From Lysobacterales bacterium (lineage in GTDB: Bacteria > Pseudomonadota > Gammaproteobacteria > Xanthomonadales > Xanthomonadaceae), in NCBI GenBank assembly GCA_014946745.1, contig JADCRD010000001.1:620001-684000 (forward strand): a stretch of 64,000 bases of DNA, in the 5' to 3' direction. The number at the start of each line of letters is the position of its first letter. The stretch's first letter is position 1. Shown in pieces: positions 8,559-16,605 of the stretch. Position numbers and translations under genes: made by a program. The notes under the pieces are model-generated. The model ran no database searches, had not been told where the DNA came from, and saw only the letters and a list, made by a program, of their open reading frames with translations.

Positions 8559-9178
8559 GCATCGACAAGTCTCTCGATCCGAACGCCGAGCTGCGCGAGC
8601 AGGTCTCGGCTCTCTGCGACAGCGAGCTCGCCGCGGACAGCCGGCGCTTCCTGCTGAAGCGATTGGCCGACGATGCCGAGCTGAAGTCGGCCTGGTCCAA
8701 CTACCACTTGATCGGTGACAGCCTGCGCCGCCAGGCGGGGCCACCGCTGTCGCTCGATTTCGCCGATCGCGTGCAGGCGGCGCTGGAGCGCGAAGCCCAG
8801 GCGGGCGCGAAGCACGGTTGGTTGCGTTGGGCGGGAGGCACGGCGGTGGCTGCGGCGGTCGCACTGCTTGCAATCGTCGCTGTGCCGGTGCAGCAGCCGG
8901 TGGTTCCGGCCGGCGGCCCCGCGTTTGTCGGCAACGGGGAAGTGGTTCCCAGCCAAGTCGCCGAGCGCGATCTGCGCCCGGATATCTCGCGGGCGGCGCA
9001 GACCGTGGCCCAGGGCGGCAATGCTTACGGCGGCGCCCAGATGGGGCTGCCGGTGCGCTACGTACCGGTGCTGCAGGCGGATGGTCGTCTTGTGCTGGTG
9101 CCCTACACGCCGCTGCTGCAAGCCCCGACGGCCCCGGGCCCGTCCTCTCCGCCGCTGCTGCCGGCGCGCGCGCAGTAA
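8555..9178 (+). CDS. rseA: Anti-sigma-E factor RseA/MucA
   Basis: 207 residues. The N-terminal cytoplasmic domain has the sigma-binding pattern LREQVSALCDSELAADSRRF and LKSAWSNYHLIGDSLR, typical of RseA. A single hydrophobic segment near residues 94-113 (AVAAAVALLAIVAVPVQQP) would cross the inner membrane, and the remainder is a Gly/Pro-rich periplasmic tail. Known role: it holds RpoE inactive until cleaved by DegS/RseP-type proteases on envelope stress. It overlaps rpoE by 4 bp. No rseB gene is present between it and the next gene, so the usual RseA-protecting partner must be encoded elsewhere or be absent. Confidence 0.9.
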   Translation: MSIDKSLDPNAELREQVSALCDSELAADSRRFLLKRLADDAELKSAWSNYHLIGDSLRRQAGPPLSLDFADRVQAALEREAQAGAKHGWLRWAGGTAVAAAVALLAIVAVPVQQPVVPAGGPAFVGNGEVVPSQVAERDLRPDISRAAQTVAQGGNAYGGAQMGLPVRYVPVLQADGRLVLVPYTPLLQAPTAPGPSSPPLLPARAQ

Positions 9179-9186
9179 ACCTGTCC

Positions 9187-9606
9187 GTGGAGCGACGTCC
9201 CGCGGTGGTGCTGCACGTCGAGGCCAACCTTCTGCGCTTGCGCTACACGGAACGCTGCTCCAGCTGCTCAGGCTGTGCGGGTCGCTGCAGTCTCTTTCTT
9301 GCCGACGCAGCGGAGGTTCTTGAGCTTCGCCCGCCTGCGCGCGGGCAGTCCTGGAGCGTCGGCGATGCGGTTGAGGTGGAGCTGCCCTCGCGCTTGCTGC
9401 TGCGACAGGCATGGCTGGGCTACGGGCTGCCACTGCTCGGCATGCTCGGCGGCGCGGCGCTCGCCAGCCCGTGGGGCAATCCAGCAGCGGCCCTTGGCGC
9501 GCTCGCTGGAACTTTGCTGGCGGTGCGCGTCTCGAACCGTGCCGCGAAGCGATTGCCCGAGCCCCGCCTGCGTCGCGCCGCGACTGCACCGAGGGCGACG
9601 TCTTGA
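9187..9606 (+). CDS. rseC: RseC-family membrane protein (SoxR-reducing type)
   Basis: 139 residues starting at a GTG (VERRPAVVLHVEANLLRLRY), 8 bp after rseA. The gene is easily missed because of the rare start. The cysteine cluster CSSCSGCAGRCS follows, then two adjacent hydrophobic segments (AWLGYGLPLLGMLGGAALAS and AAALGALAGTLLAV) and a basic tail. That layout of an N-terminal Cys motif with two membrane helices is the RseC family, whose members act in envelope-stress modulation or in reducing the SoxR iron-sulfur cluster. It sits between rseA and the DegP-like protease. The four Cys suggest metal or Fe-S binding; this is inference. Confidence 0.82.
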   Translation: MERRPAVVLHVEANLLRLRYTERCSSCSGCAGRCSLFLADAAEVLELRPPARGQSWSVGDAVEVELPSRLLLRQAWLGYGLPLLGMLGGAALASPWGNPAAALGALAGTLLAVRVSNRAAKRLPEPRLRRAATAPRATS

Positions 9607-9685
9607 ATGCCGCATTCGCAGGCCGCACTCCTGCCTCTCTCCGCCGACGCTTTCCCGACTCCCCCACGCCATCATGAGGAACCGG

Positions 9686-11122
9686 ATGCCCATGAGCATG
9701 ACCCACCCGCTGCACGCTTTCTGGCTGGCCGCCGTGCTGGCTCTCACCGGTCGCGCGGCCGACGCGCAGTCGCTGCCCGACTTCACCGAGCTGGTCGAAC
9801 AGGCGGGCCCTTCGGTGGTGAACATCGAAGCCACGCGCACCGCCGAGGCCGCCGCGCGCATGGGGCCGAACAACATTCCTGAAGAGGAAATGCCCGAAAT
9901 CTTCCGGCGCTTTTTCGAGCAGCCCGGGCAGCCGCAAATGCCGCGGGATCGCACCTCGATGGGCACGGGCTTCATCATTTCCAGCGACGGCTACGTGCTG
10001 ACCAACCACCACGTGATCGACGGCGCCGACCAGGTCATCGTGCGTCTGCGCGATCGCCGCGAGCTGGAGGCCGAAGTGGTCGGTTCGGACGCGCAGAGCG
10101 ACGTTGCTCTGCTGAAGTTGGACCAGTCGGGCCTGCCGGCCGCCAAGATCGGCGAGTCACGGACGCTCAAGCCGGGACAGTGGATGGTGGCGATCGGCTC
10201 GCCCTTCGGATTCGAGCATTCGGTCACCGCTGGCATCGTCAGCGCGCTGGGTCGCGCCTCGCAGATGACCGGCCAGCAGTACGTGCCCTTCATTCAAACG
10301 GACGTGCCGATCAACCGCGGCAACTCCGGCGGCCCCCTGCTCAACATCCGCGGCGAAGTCGTCGGCATCAACTCGCAGATCTTCTCCAACACCGGCGGCT
10401 ACATGGGCGTCTCCTTCGCGATTCCGATCGAAGTCGCCATGGATGTCGTGGATCAGCTGAAGGACAAGGGCTTCGTTTCGCGCGGCCTGCTCGGCGTGCA
10501 GATCCAGGAGGTCAGCCGCGAGGCTGCGCAGGCGCTTGGCCTGCCGCGTCCCGGCGGCGCACTGGTCGGTGGCTTCAGCGCCGACAGCGTCGCTGAGAAG
10601 GCCGGCATCCAGCGCGGCGACGTGATCCTCAAGTTCGGCGACACCCCGATCAACCGCAGCAGCGACCTGCCGCCGGCGGTGGGTGCGACCCGCCCGGGTA
10701 CGCGCGTCGATGTCACCGTCTTCCGCGATGGCCGCGAGCGCGTGCTGACCGTGACCGTGGGTGAGCTGCCGCGCGATGCAACTGCACAGAGCGGCAGTGC
10801 TGGCGAGGGTGGCAGAACGCCCGCCAATCCGCTCGGCTTGGACGTCGAGGACCTCACCGCCGAGCAGCGCGAGCAGTTGGGTCTCAAGAGTGACGAAGGC
10901 GTGGTGATTGGCGGCATTCGCGGTATCGCCGGTCGCCGCGCGGGTCTGACCGAGGGCGACATCGTGCTGATGGTGGGCCGCACGGCCGTGGGCAGCGCGG
11001 AGGCCTTCAATGACGCGGTCAAGGATGCCAAGCCGGGTGAGCCGGTGATGCTGCTGATCCGTCGCGGCGAGGCCACGCAGTTCGTGACGGTGACGCCGCC
11101 GCGCGCCGACGCCGAGGATTGA
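9686..11122 (+). CDS. mucD: Periplasmic serine protease/chaperone of the DegP/MucD family
   Basis: 478 residues. Start options at 9674, 9686, 9692 and 9698 lie in one frame; 9686 is preferred because GAGGA at 9676-9680 is well spaced from it. A signal peptide ends near ADAQ. The trypsin-like domain shows the triad: His in TNHHVIDGA, Asp in AQSDVALLKL and Ser in INRGNSGGPLLN. Two PDZ domains follow (SRGLLGVQIQEVSREAA and a C-terminal one around VVIGGIRGIAGRRAGLTEGD). It degrades or refolds damaged periplasmic proteins and belongs to the sigma-E regulon. The gene is the last of the rpoE cluster and ends before a terminator-like hairpin at 11179. Confidence 0.93.
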   Translation: MPMSMTHPLHAFWLAAVLALTGRAADAQSLPDFTELVEQAGPSVVNIEATRTAEAAARMGPNNIPEEEMPEIFRRFFEQPGQPQMPRDRTSMGTGFIISSDGYVLTNHHVIDGADQVIVRLRDRRELEAEVVGSDAQSDVALLKLDQSGLPAAKIGESRTLKPGQWMVAIGSPFGFEHSVTAGIVSALGRASQMTGQQYVPFIQTDVPINRGNSGGPLLNIRGEVVGINSQIFSNTGGYMGVSFAIPIEVAMDVVDQLKDKGFVSRGLLGVQIQEVSREAAQALGLPRPGGALVGGFSADSVAEKAGIQRGDVILKFGDTPINRSSDLPPAVGATRPGTRVDVTVFRDGRERVLTVTVGELPRDATAQSGSAGEGGRTPANPLGLDVEDLTAEQREQLGLKSDEGVVIGGIRGIAGRRAGLTEGDIVLMVGRTAVGSAEAFNDAVKDAKPGEPVMLLIRRGEATQFVTVTPPRADAED

Positions 11123-11178
11123 TCCAGAGAGTCGGTCGGAACGGGTCGCAGCGCAGGGATGCGTGTCCCGTTCCGCTT

Positions 11179-11211
11179 GAAGCCCGCGTCGTGCGATCCG
11201 GCGCGGGCTTC
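11179..11211 (+). terminator. Hairpin terminator after the rpoE-mucD operon
   Basis: A 10-bp perfect stem GAAGCCCGCG / CGCGGGCTTC with a 13-nt loop, followed by CGTTT, lies 57 bp past the mucD stop. It fits a rho-independent terminator with a weak T tract. The rest of the 307-bp gap to 11429 shows no gene. Confidence 0.6.
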
Positions 11212-11429
11212 CGTTTATGCGGCTGCCGGTTTCTTCGGCACTCAAGGATGGGATGCGCTGTACACGCTCTGCAGCCCGCTCGGCAGAAGGCAGCCGGGCT
11301 GCAACGGCGCCCGCACGCCCCGGGTGTCCGCCGATGGCTGGGCTGAAGCACCACCACGGGGCGGCGAACCGTGGAACCTCCGTGCTCGCGCGGGCATGCG
11401 TTCGCCTCGATCGGGTCTAGCGCAGACGC

Positions 11430-11951
11430 TCAGCGCTGATCCAGATCGCCTTCCAGTTCGCGCTCCAGCGCGTCTGCGACTTCCGCAACGAAGTCGATCG
11501 CTTCCACCACGCGCAAGGGGCTGGATCGCGCCGGTAGTCGAGTGACCAGGGCGACTCTGCCGCGTGCCACCGACCAGGCGCCCAAGACCAGGGTGTCGTT
11601 GTCGACCAGCAGGCGCTCCAGCAGCGCCGGCGGCGGCGTGCTGTCGGTCGGCAGCTCATGCGCGATGCTGTAGACCTCGCGCCACTCTTCGCGCCGATAG
11701 GCGTGCGTGGAAGAACGCAGGATGACGCGCTGACGGCGGCCGTCCGGCAAGGCGGCCAGCACCTCTAGATCACCGGACTCCAGGGCCGTGTAGCGGACGT
11801 CGGTAGCGTCGAGCACGCTGCTCAAGCGCGCGTCGACCTGCGGCTGCTTGGCGGACTTGAGGTCAGTTTCAGTGCTTTGGGCGCCCGCTGCCGGGCTGAA
11901 GATCAGCGCAAGAGAGAAGCTGAGCGGAAGCATCAGTGCGCAGGAATGCAT
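11430..11951 (-). CDS. Exported protein of unknown function
   Basis: 173 residues with a convincing signal peptide (MHSCALMLPLSFSLALIFSP, cleavage after AAGAQ). The mature part is a mixed alpha/beta domain of about 150 residues without cysteines: VRYTALESGDLEVLAALPDG followed by RRQRVILRSSTHAY, and an acidic helical end (EAIDFVAEVADALERELEGD). I do not recognise the family with confidence; the pattern of two strands, a helix and a VALVTRLP strand vaguely recalls YbjN/T3SS-chaperone-like folds. It is monocistronic, 70 bp from apaH and in the same direction. Confidence 0.7.
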   Translation of the reverse strand: MHSCALMLPLSFSLALIFSPAAGAQSTETDLKSAKQPQVDARLSSVLDATDVRYTALESGDLEVLAALPDGRRQRVILRSSTHAYRREEWREVYSIAHELPTDSTPPPALLERLLVDNDTLVLGAWSVARGRVALVTRLPARSSPLRVVEAIDFVAEVADALERELEGDLDQR

Positions 11952-12021
11952 GGAAGATCACAGGTGCTGAAGGCGAAGCTGCAGTATGCCCGGCCGCAGT
12001 GCCGCGGGTCCGCCCGCGTGC

Positions 12022-12864
12022 TCAGTCCGTCCCGGGCTTGCCGCCAATCTTTCCGGCCACCTGCACGACCTGTGGCAGCTCCGCATCAAGGCGCAGCGCG
12101 GTGAGCTTGCCGCCCCACACGCAGCCGGTGTCGATCGCGTGCACGCCGAGGCCCTGGAACAGGCCGAGCGTGGACCAGTGGCCGCAGACGACGCGCAGGT
12201 CGCGCTCCACCTGGCCCGGCACCGAGAACCAGGGATACAGACCGGCCTTCTGTGAGCCAGGGCGCCCCTTGTGCTCGAAATTCATCGTGCCCTTCGGCGA
12301 GCAGAAGCGCATGCGCGTGCAGACGTTGATGATGGCCCGCAGCCGGTCCATGCCGTCGAGCTTGGGGCTCCAGGTCGCCGGATTGTTGCCGAACATGCTG
12401 CGCAGCAGCTTGATGTGGCCGGGGCCCGCCATTCGCTCCTCGACTTCGAGCGCGCGGGCACGGGCGATCTTGGGCGTCCATTTGGGCGCAAGCCCCGCGT
12501 GCACCATCATCCAGCCGAGGCTGGGCTCCAGATGCACCAGCGGGCGGCAGCGCAGCCAGTCCAACAGCAGCGGGCCGTCGTCCGCAAAGATCACCCGCTG
12601 CAGCTCGGCATTGGTGCGGCGACGCTCGTTCTCCGGGCGCGCGGCGATCGCCAGCAGCGACAGATCGTGATTGCCCAGGACCACCGTGCTGTGGATGTCG
12701 AGGCTATGGATCAGACGCAGCACTTCCAGCGACTCGCCGCCGCGGTTGACCAGATCGCCGCAGAACCACAGGCGGTCGCAGGCCGGATCAAAGCGAATGG
12801 CGTCCAGCAGCCTCTGCAGCGGTTCCAGGCAGCCCTGGATGTCGCCGATCGCCCAGACCGCCAT
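12022..12864 (-). CDS. apaH: Bis(5'-nucleosyl)-tetraphosphatase, symmetrical
   Basis: 280 residues, the usual length. It hydrolyses Ap4A and related alarmones to ADP. The calcineurin-like metallophosphatase motifs are intact: GDIQGC at residues 7-12, WFCGDLVNRGG, and VVLGNHDLSLLAIA. ApaH also acts as a decapping enzyme on Np4-capped RNA in E. coli; that is family knowledge. The gene is the last of the lptD-surA-pdxA-rsmA-apaG-apaH run, and its ATG overlaps the apaG stop by one base, so it is co-translated. Confidence 0.96.
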   Translation of the reverse strand: MAVWAIGDIQGCLEPLQRLLDAIRFDPACDRLWFCGDLVNRGGESLEVLRLIHSLDIHSTVVLGNHDLSLLAIAARPENERRRTNAELQRVIFADDGPLLLDWLRCRPLVHLEPSLGWMMVHAGLAPKWTPKIARARALEVEERMAGPGHIKLLRSMFGNNPATWSPKLDGMDRLRAIINVCTRMRFCSPKGTMNFEHKGRPGSQKAGLYPWFSVPGQVERDLRVVCGHWSTLGLFQGLGVHAIDTGCVWGGKLTALRLDAELPQVVQVAGKIGGKPGTD

Positions 12865-13259
12865 CAGTGCAGCACGCGCGGCATGGCGAGCACGAAGGCC
12901 GGGATCGGTGAGCGGAACTTGCGGGCATCGTCGGTCTGCCAGCCGTAGCTTCCGTGCATCCGCCCAACCGGCGTGCGCAACACGGCGCCCGAGGTGTACT
13001 CGAAGCTCTGGCCGGGCTCCAGCCGGGGCGTCTGGCCGACCACGCCGGGGCCGCGCACTTCCTCCACGCAGTCGTCGGCGTCGGTGATGACCCAGTGCCG
13101 GTCCATCAGCTGCGCGGGCGCGCCGCCCAGGTGGGTCATGCGTACCGTGTAGGCGAAGGCGAAGCGATCGTCCTCGGGCTCGGACTGGTCGGGCAGGTAG
13201 CGGGTCTCCACCTCGATGCGGATCTGCGCACAGGGCGGTTCGGTCTTGAGCGCGCTCAT
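12864..13259 (-). CDS. apaG: ApaG (DUF525) family protein
   Basis: 131 residues from the ATG at 13259; an ATG three codons upstream is also possible. The family landmarks are seen: TRYLPDQSEPEDDRFAFAYT, then VGQTPRLEPGQSFEYTSGAV and the Gly-rich GRMHGSYGW. ApaG proteins are small single-domain immunoglobulin-like folds; their biochemical role is not settled. It lies between rsmA (48 bp gap) and apaH (1-bp overlap), as in most gammaproteobacteria. Confidence 0.95.
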   Translation of the reverse strand: MSALKTEPPCAQIRIEVETRYLPDQSEPEDDRFAFAYTVRMTHLGGAPAQLMDRHWVITDADDCVEEVRGPGVVGQTPRLEPGQSFEYTSGAVLRTPVGRMHGSYGWQTDDARKFRSPIPAFVLAMPRVLH

Positions 13260-13307
13260 GGCCGGCATTCTAGTGCCCGCTGCTCCGCGCGGTGCACGCG
13301 GGGATGC

Positions 13308-14087
13308 TCACGCGCCCAGAGCATTGGCGAGAGCCACGTACTCCGACACCGCGACGACCTCGGCGCGGGCGCCGGGATCCATGCCCACCGCTTCGATCTG
13401 CTCCAGCGTGCACACCGTCGAAAGCGCGTTGCGCAAGGTCTTGCGGCGCTGCGAGAAGGCCGCGCGCACCACCTGTTCGAAACGCCGCGGCTGGACGAGA
13501 CCGACTTCGGCAGGATCGCGCGGCTCCAGCCGCACCACGGCCGAATCGACCTTGGGCGGCGGTCGGAAGCAGCCGGGCGGCACCTTGAACAGCGGAGTCA
13601 CCCGGCAACGCGCCTGGAGCATCACGCTGAGCCGGCCGTAGACCTTGCTGCCGGGCACAGCGGCCATGCGGTCCACCACCTCTTTCTGCAGCATGAAGTG
13701 CATGTCGCGGATCACCGCCAGGTGTTCCAGGGCGTGGAACAGAATCGGCGAGGAGATGTTGTAGGGCAGGTTGCCGACCAGTCGGATCGGCGACGTTCCG
13801 GCCAGCGCTGTGAAGTCGACCGTCAGCACGTCGGCATGGACGATCGACAGCTCGGTGCCAAGCTCGGCCCCGAGTGCAGTCAAGGGCTCGATCAGGTCGC
13901 GATCGAACTCGATGACGGTCAGCGCGCGATGGCGCTGCAGCAGGGGGCGGGTGATCGCGCCGGCGCCGGGGCCGATTTCCACGAGGCGGTCGCCGGGCAT
14001 GGGGGCGATCGCGCGCACGATCTTCTCGATCATGGCGGGGTCGCTCAGGAAGTGCTGGCCCAGCGATTTCTTGGTCTGGTGGCTCAT
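13308..14087 (-). CDS. rsmA: 16S rRNA dimethyladenosine transferase
   Basis: 259 residues. It adds two methyl groups to each of two adjacent adenines near the 3' end of 16S rRNA, a late 30S assembly check. The SAM-binding motif VEIGPGAGAITRPLL and the catalytic NLPYNISSPILF (NLPY motif) are intact, with the typical start KKSLGQHFLSDPAMIEKIV. It is also called ksgA. It overlaps pdxA by 4 bp, upstream in the same operon. Confidence 0.96.
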   Translation of the reverse strand: MSHQTKKSLGQHFLSDPAMIEKIVRAIAPMPGDRLVEIGPGAGAITRPLLQRHRALTVIEFDRDLIEPLTALGAELGTELSIVHADVLTVDFTALAGTSPIRLVGNLPYNISSPILFHALEHLAVIRDMHFMLQKEVVDRMAAVPGSKVYGRLSVMLQARCRVTPLFKVPPGCFRPPPKVDSAVVRLEPRDPAEVGLVQPRRFEQVVRAAFSQRRKTLRNALSTVCTLEQIEAVGMDPGARAEVVAVSEYVALANALGA

Positions 14088-15100
14088 GGCGGGGCGTTCC
14101 GGCGATGCAGGGCGAGGCTGCAGGCGAGGCGATGGGCGGCGATCAGGCTGCTCGCGTCAGCGCGCCCCGTGCCCGCCAGCGGAAGCGCAGTGCCGTGGTC
14201 GACGGCGACTCGCACGAAGGGCAGGCCGAGGCTGATGTTCACCGCCTGCTCGAAGCCGCTGTACTTCAGCACCGGCAGGCCCTGGTCGTGGTACATCGCG
14301 AGCACGGCGTCGATGCCGACCAGCACCTGCGGGAGGAAGGCGGTGTCTGCCGGGAGCGGGCCCACCAGGTCCATGCCCTCGGCGCGCAATGCGTCGAGGC
14401 AGGGGCGGATGACCTCGATCTCCTCGCGCCCAAGATGCCCGTCTTCCCCGGCGTGCGGGTTCAGCCCAAGCACGGCGACCCGCGGTGCGGCGATGCCAAA
14501 GTCGCGGCGCAGCGCGGAGTGCAGGCAGCGGACGACACGGGCGATGCGTTCGGCGGTGACGGCGTCGGGCACCGCGCGCAGCGGCAGGTGGGTGGTCACC
14601 AGGGCCACGCGCAGGGTGGGCGAGGCCAGCATCATCACCACGTCGGCGACGCTCGCGCGCTCGGCCAGGCGTTCGGTCATGCCGCTGAAGGCGACTCCGG
14701 CGGCATTGATGACCGCCTTGTGCACGGGCCCGGTCACAAGGCCTTCGAATGCGCCGCCGCGGCACAGGTCTACGCCGCGGTCGATGCAGGCCAACACCTG
14801 GGCGACGTTGGCGGTGTCGACCTCGCCCGCGACCGCGGGGCGGGCCAGGGGCTGAGGCAGCACCGACAGATGCCCGGCGCGACGCTCGATGCGCTCGCCT
14901 TCGCTTTCGTGGATCGCTACATCCAAGCCAAGCTTGCGAGCGAGCCCAGCGAGCTGTGCCGCATCCGCCAGCGCCAGCAGTTCAGAGTCGCGCGGCTGCA
15001 AAGCCAGCTGCAGCGCGAGCTCGGGGCCGACGCCCGCGGGTTCCCCGGGAATCAGCAGCAGCCGCGGCGCGCCGCAGAGCGTGCGCGCGGGCGTCTCCAT
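14084..15100 (-). CDS. pdxA: 4-hydroxythreonine-4-phosphate dehydrogenase
   Basis: 338 residues from the ATG at 15100; the frame continues upstream but METPART is the natural start, 7 bp after surA. PdxA oxidises 4-phosphohydroxy-L-threonine in the DXP-dependent pyridoxal phosphate pathway. Seen motifs: IPGEPAGVGPE, TGPVHKAVIN, LNPHAGEDGHLG and MYHDQGLPVLKY, which supply substrate- and metal-binding His and Asp residues. It is part of the lptD-apaH operon and overlaps rsmA by 4 bp. Confidence 0.95.
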   Translation of the reverse strand: METPARTLCGAPRLLLIPGEPAGVGPELALQLALQPRDSELLALADAAQLAGLARKLGLDVAIHESEGERIERRAGHLSVLPQPLARPAVAGEVDTANVAQVLACIDRGVDLCRGGAFEGLVTGPVHKAVINAAGVAFSGMTERLAERASVADVVMMLASPTLRVALVTTHLPLRAVPDAVTAERIARVVRCLHSALRRDFGIAAPRVAVLGLNPHAGEDGHLGREEIEVIRPCLDALRAEGMDLVGPLPADTAFLPQVLVGIDAVLAMYHDQGLPVLKYSGFEQAVNISLGLPFVRVAVDHGTALPLAGTGRADASSLIAAHRLACSLALHRRNAPP

Positions 15101-15107
15101 GAGGCGC

Positions 15108-16412
15108 TCAGCCCGCCAGTCGGGTTTCGACGTAGGCTTCGTCGCGCAGCTGGCGCAGGAAGCGCTCGTACTCGTCCTCGGCCTTGCGACGGCCGATGGT
15201 CTCGCGCGCTTCGTCACGGCGGACGCGGTCGGTGATGTCCTGCTCGCGTGAGCCCAGCCGCTGCAGGATGTGCCAGCCGCTGCTGGTGACAAAGGGTTCG
15301 GAGATCTCGTCGTCCTTCAGCGCCGTAACCGCCTGGCCAATGGCCTCGCCCCAGGCGTTGATCGGGAACCAGCCCAGGTCGCCGCCCTGGTTGCGGGTGG
15401 TGGCATCCTGCGACTCGGCGCGTGCGATCTCGGCGAAGTCTTCGCCGGCGCGCACGCGCGCCAGCAGGGCGTCGATACGGGCGCGGGCGTCATCGCTGCT
15501 GACCACTTCGTTGATGCGCACCATGATGTGGCGGGCGTTGTACTCGGTCTGGCGCTGCGGGCCCTCGTTCACCCGCTCCACCAGCTGCAGCAGGTGGTAG
15601 CCGCCGGGGCCGCGCACCGCCTCGGAGACATCGCCGGGCTGCATCACCTCGAGCATGCTGGCGAACAGTGGCGGCATCTCGTCGAGTCGACGCACGCCGA
15701 GGTCACCGCCTTCGAGCGCATTGGGAGCGTCCGAATAGCGGATGGCGGCCGCCTGGAAGCCCATCTCGCCGCGCGCGATCAGGCCGCGCACGCCGTCGAT
15801 CTTGGTTTTGGCCAGCTCGATCTGCTCCGGCGTTGCGCCGTCGGGCAGGGCCACCAGGATGTTCGCTGCGCGCACGCGGCCGCCCTGCTGCGAATCCGAC
15901 GCCAGCAGGATGTCGATCTCGCTTTCGCTGACCTGCACGCGGCTCTGCACTATCTGCTGACGCAGGCGCTGGACGACGATCTCGTCGCGCAGCGACTGCG
16001 CGAACTCCGGCATGTCGATGCCGTCGGCGGCCAGCTGGGTGCGCATCTGATCGAGGCTGATGTTGTTCTGCCCGGCGATGCGACGGATCGCGTCCTCGAC
16101 CTCGGCATCCGGAACGCGCACGCCCATCTCGCGGGCGCGCTGCACCTGCAGGCGCAGCAGGATCAGACGTTCCAGCACCTGTCGCTCCAGCGCAGCCTGC
16201 GGCGGCAGCTGGTCGCGGCGGTCGGCGTACTGGTTGACGATGTTGGCGATGGCGCGGTCGAGCTCGCTGCGGAGGATGACATCCTCTTCGACCACGGCCA
16301 CCACGCTCTCCACAGGCGCGACCGGCTCCGCGAGCTGGGCATGGACAGGGGCGCCGAGCGTGGCGACAAGCAGAAGCAGCAGGGCGGTGCAGCGGGAGGC
16401 GATCCGGTTCAT
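15108..16412 (-). CDS. surA: Periplasmic chaperone / peptidyl-prolyl isomerase SurA
   Basis: 434 residues from the ATG at 16412, which opens a signal peptide (MNRIASRCTALLLLLVATLG ending at VHAQ). A helical N-terminal chaperone core (DVILRSELDRAIANIVNQYA) is followed by two parvulin domains (starting near RVRAANILVALPDG and YNARHIMVRINEVV), each with the GGDLG motif, and a C-terminal helix. SurA escorts unfolded porins and LptD to the BAM complex, so its position directly after lptD is functional as well as conserved. A 193-bp spacer separates it from lptD. Confidence 0.95.
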   Translation of the reverse strand: MNRIASRCTALLLLLVATLGAPVHAQLAEPVAPVESVVAVVEEDVILRSELDRAIANIVNQYADRRDQLPPQAALERQVLERLILLRLQVQRAREMGVRVPDAEVEDAIRRIAGQNNISLDQMRTQLAADGIDMPEFAQSLRDEIVVQRLRQQIVQSRVQVSESEIDILLASDSQQGGRVRAANILVALPDGATPEQIELAKTKIDGVRGLIARGEMGFQAAAIRYSDAPNALEGGDLGVRRLDEMPPLFASMLEVMQPGDVSEAVRGPGGYHLLQLVERVNEGPQRQTEYNARHIMVRINEVVSSDDARARIDALLARVRAGEDFAEIARAESQDATTRNQGGDLGWFPINAWGEAIGQAVTALKDDEISEPFVTSSGWHILQRLGSREQDITDRVRRDEARETIGRRKAEDEYERFLRQLRDEAYVETRLAG

Positions 16413-16605
16413 GCGTGAACGGTCTCGTGTGTGTTCTGGGTGGGATTCGGCGACCCGGGGCTGCGGGCAGCGCCCGGAGGCTCGCACGGTGCGCATGGAC
16501 GCGGCCTAAACGCTCGCCCGCGCACGGAACGAAGGGCTCGGGCCGCAGGCCGGTCGCGCGGCGCGCAGGGCGATGCAGGCAGGCCGTGCGCGCCGATGCA
16601 GGCGG

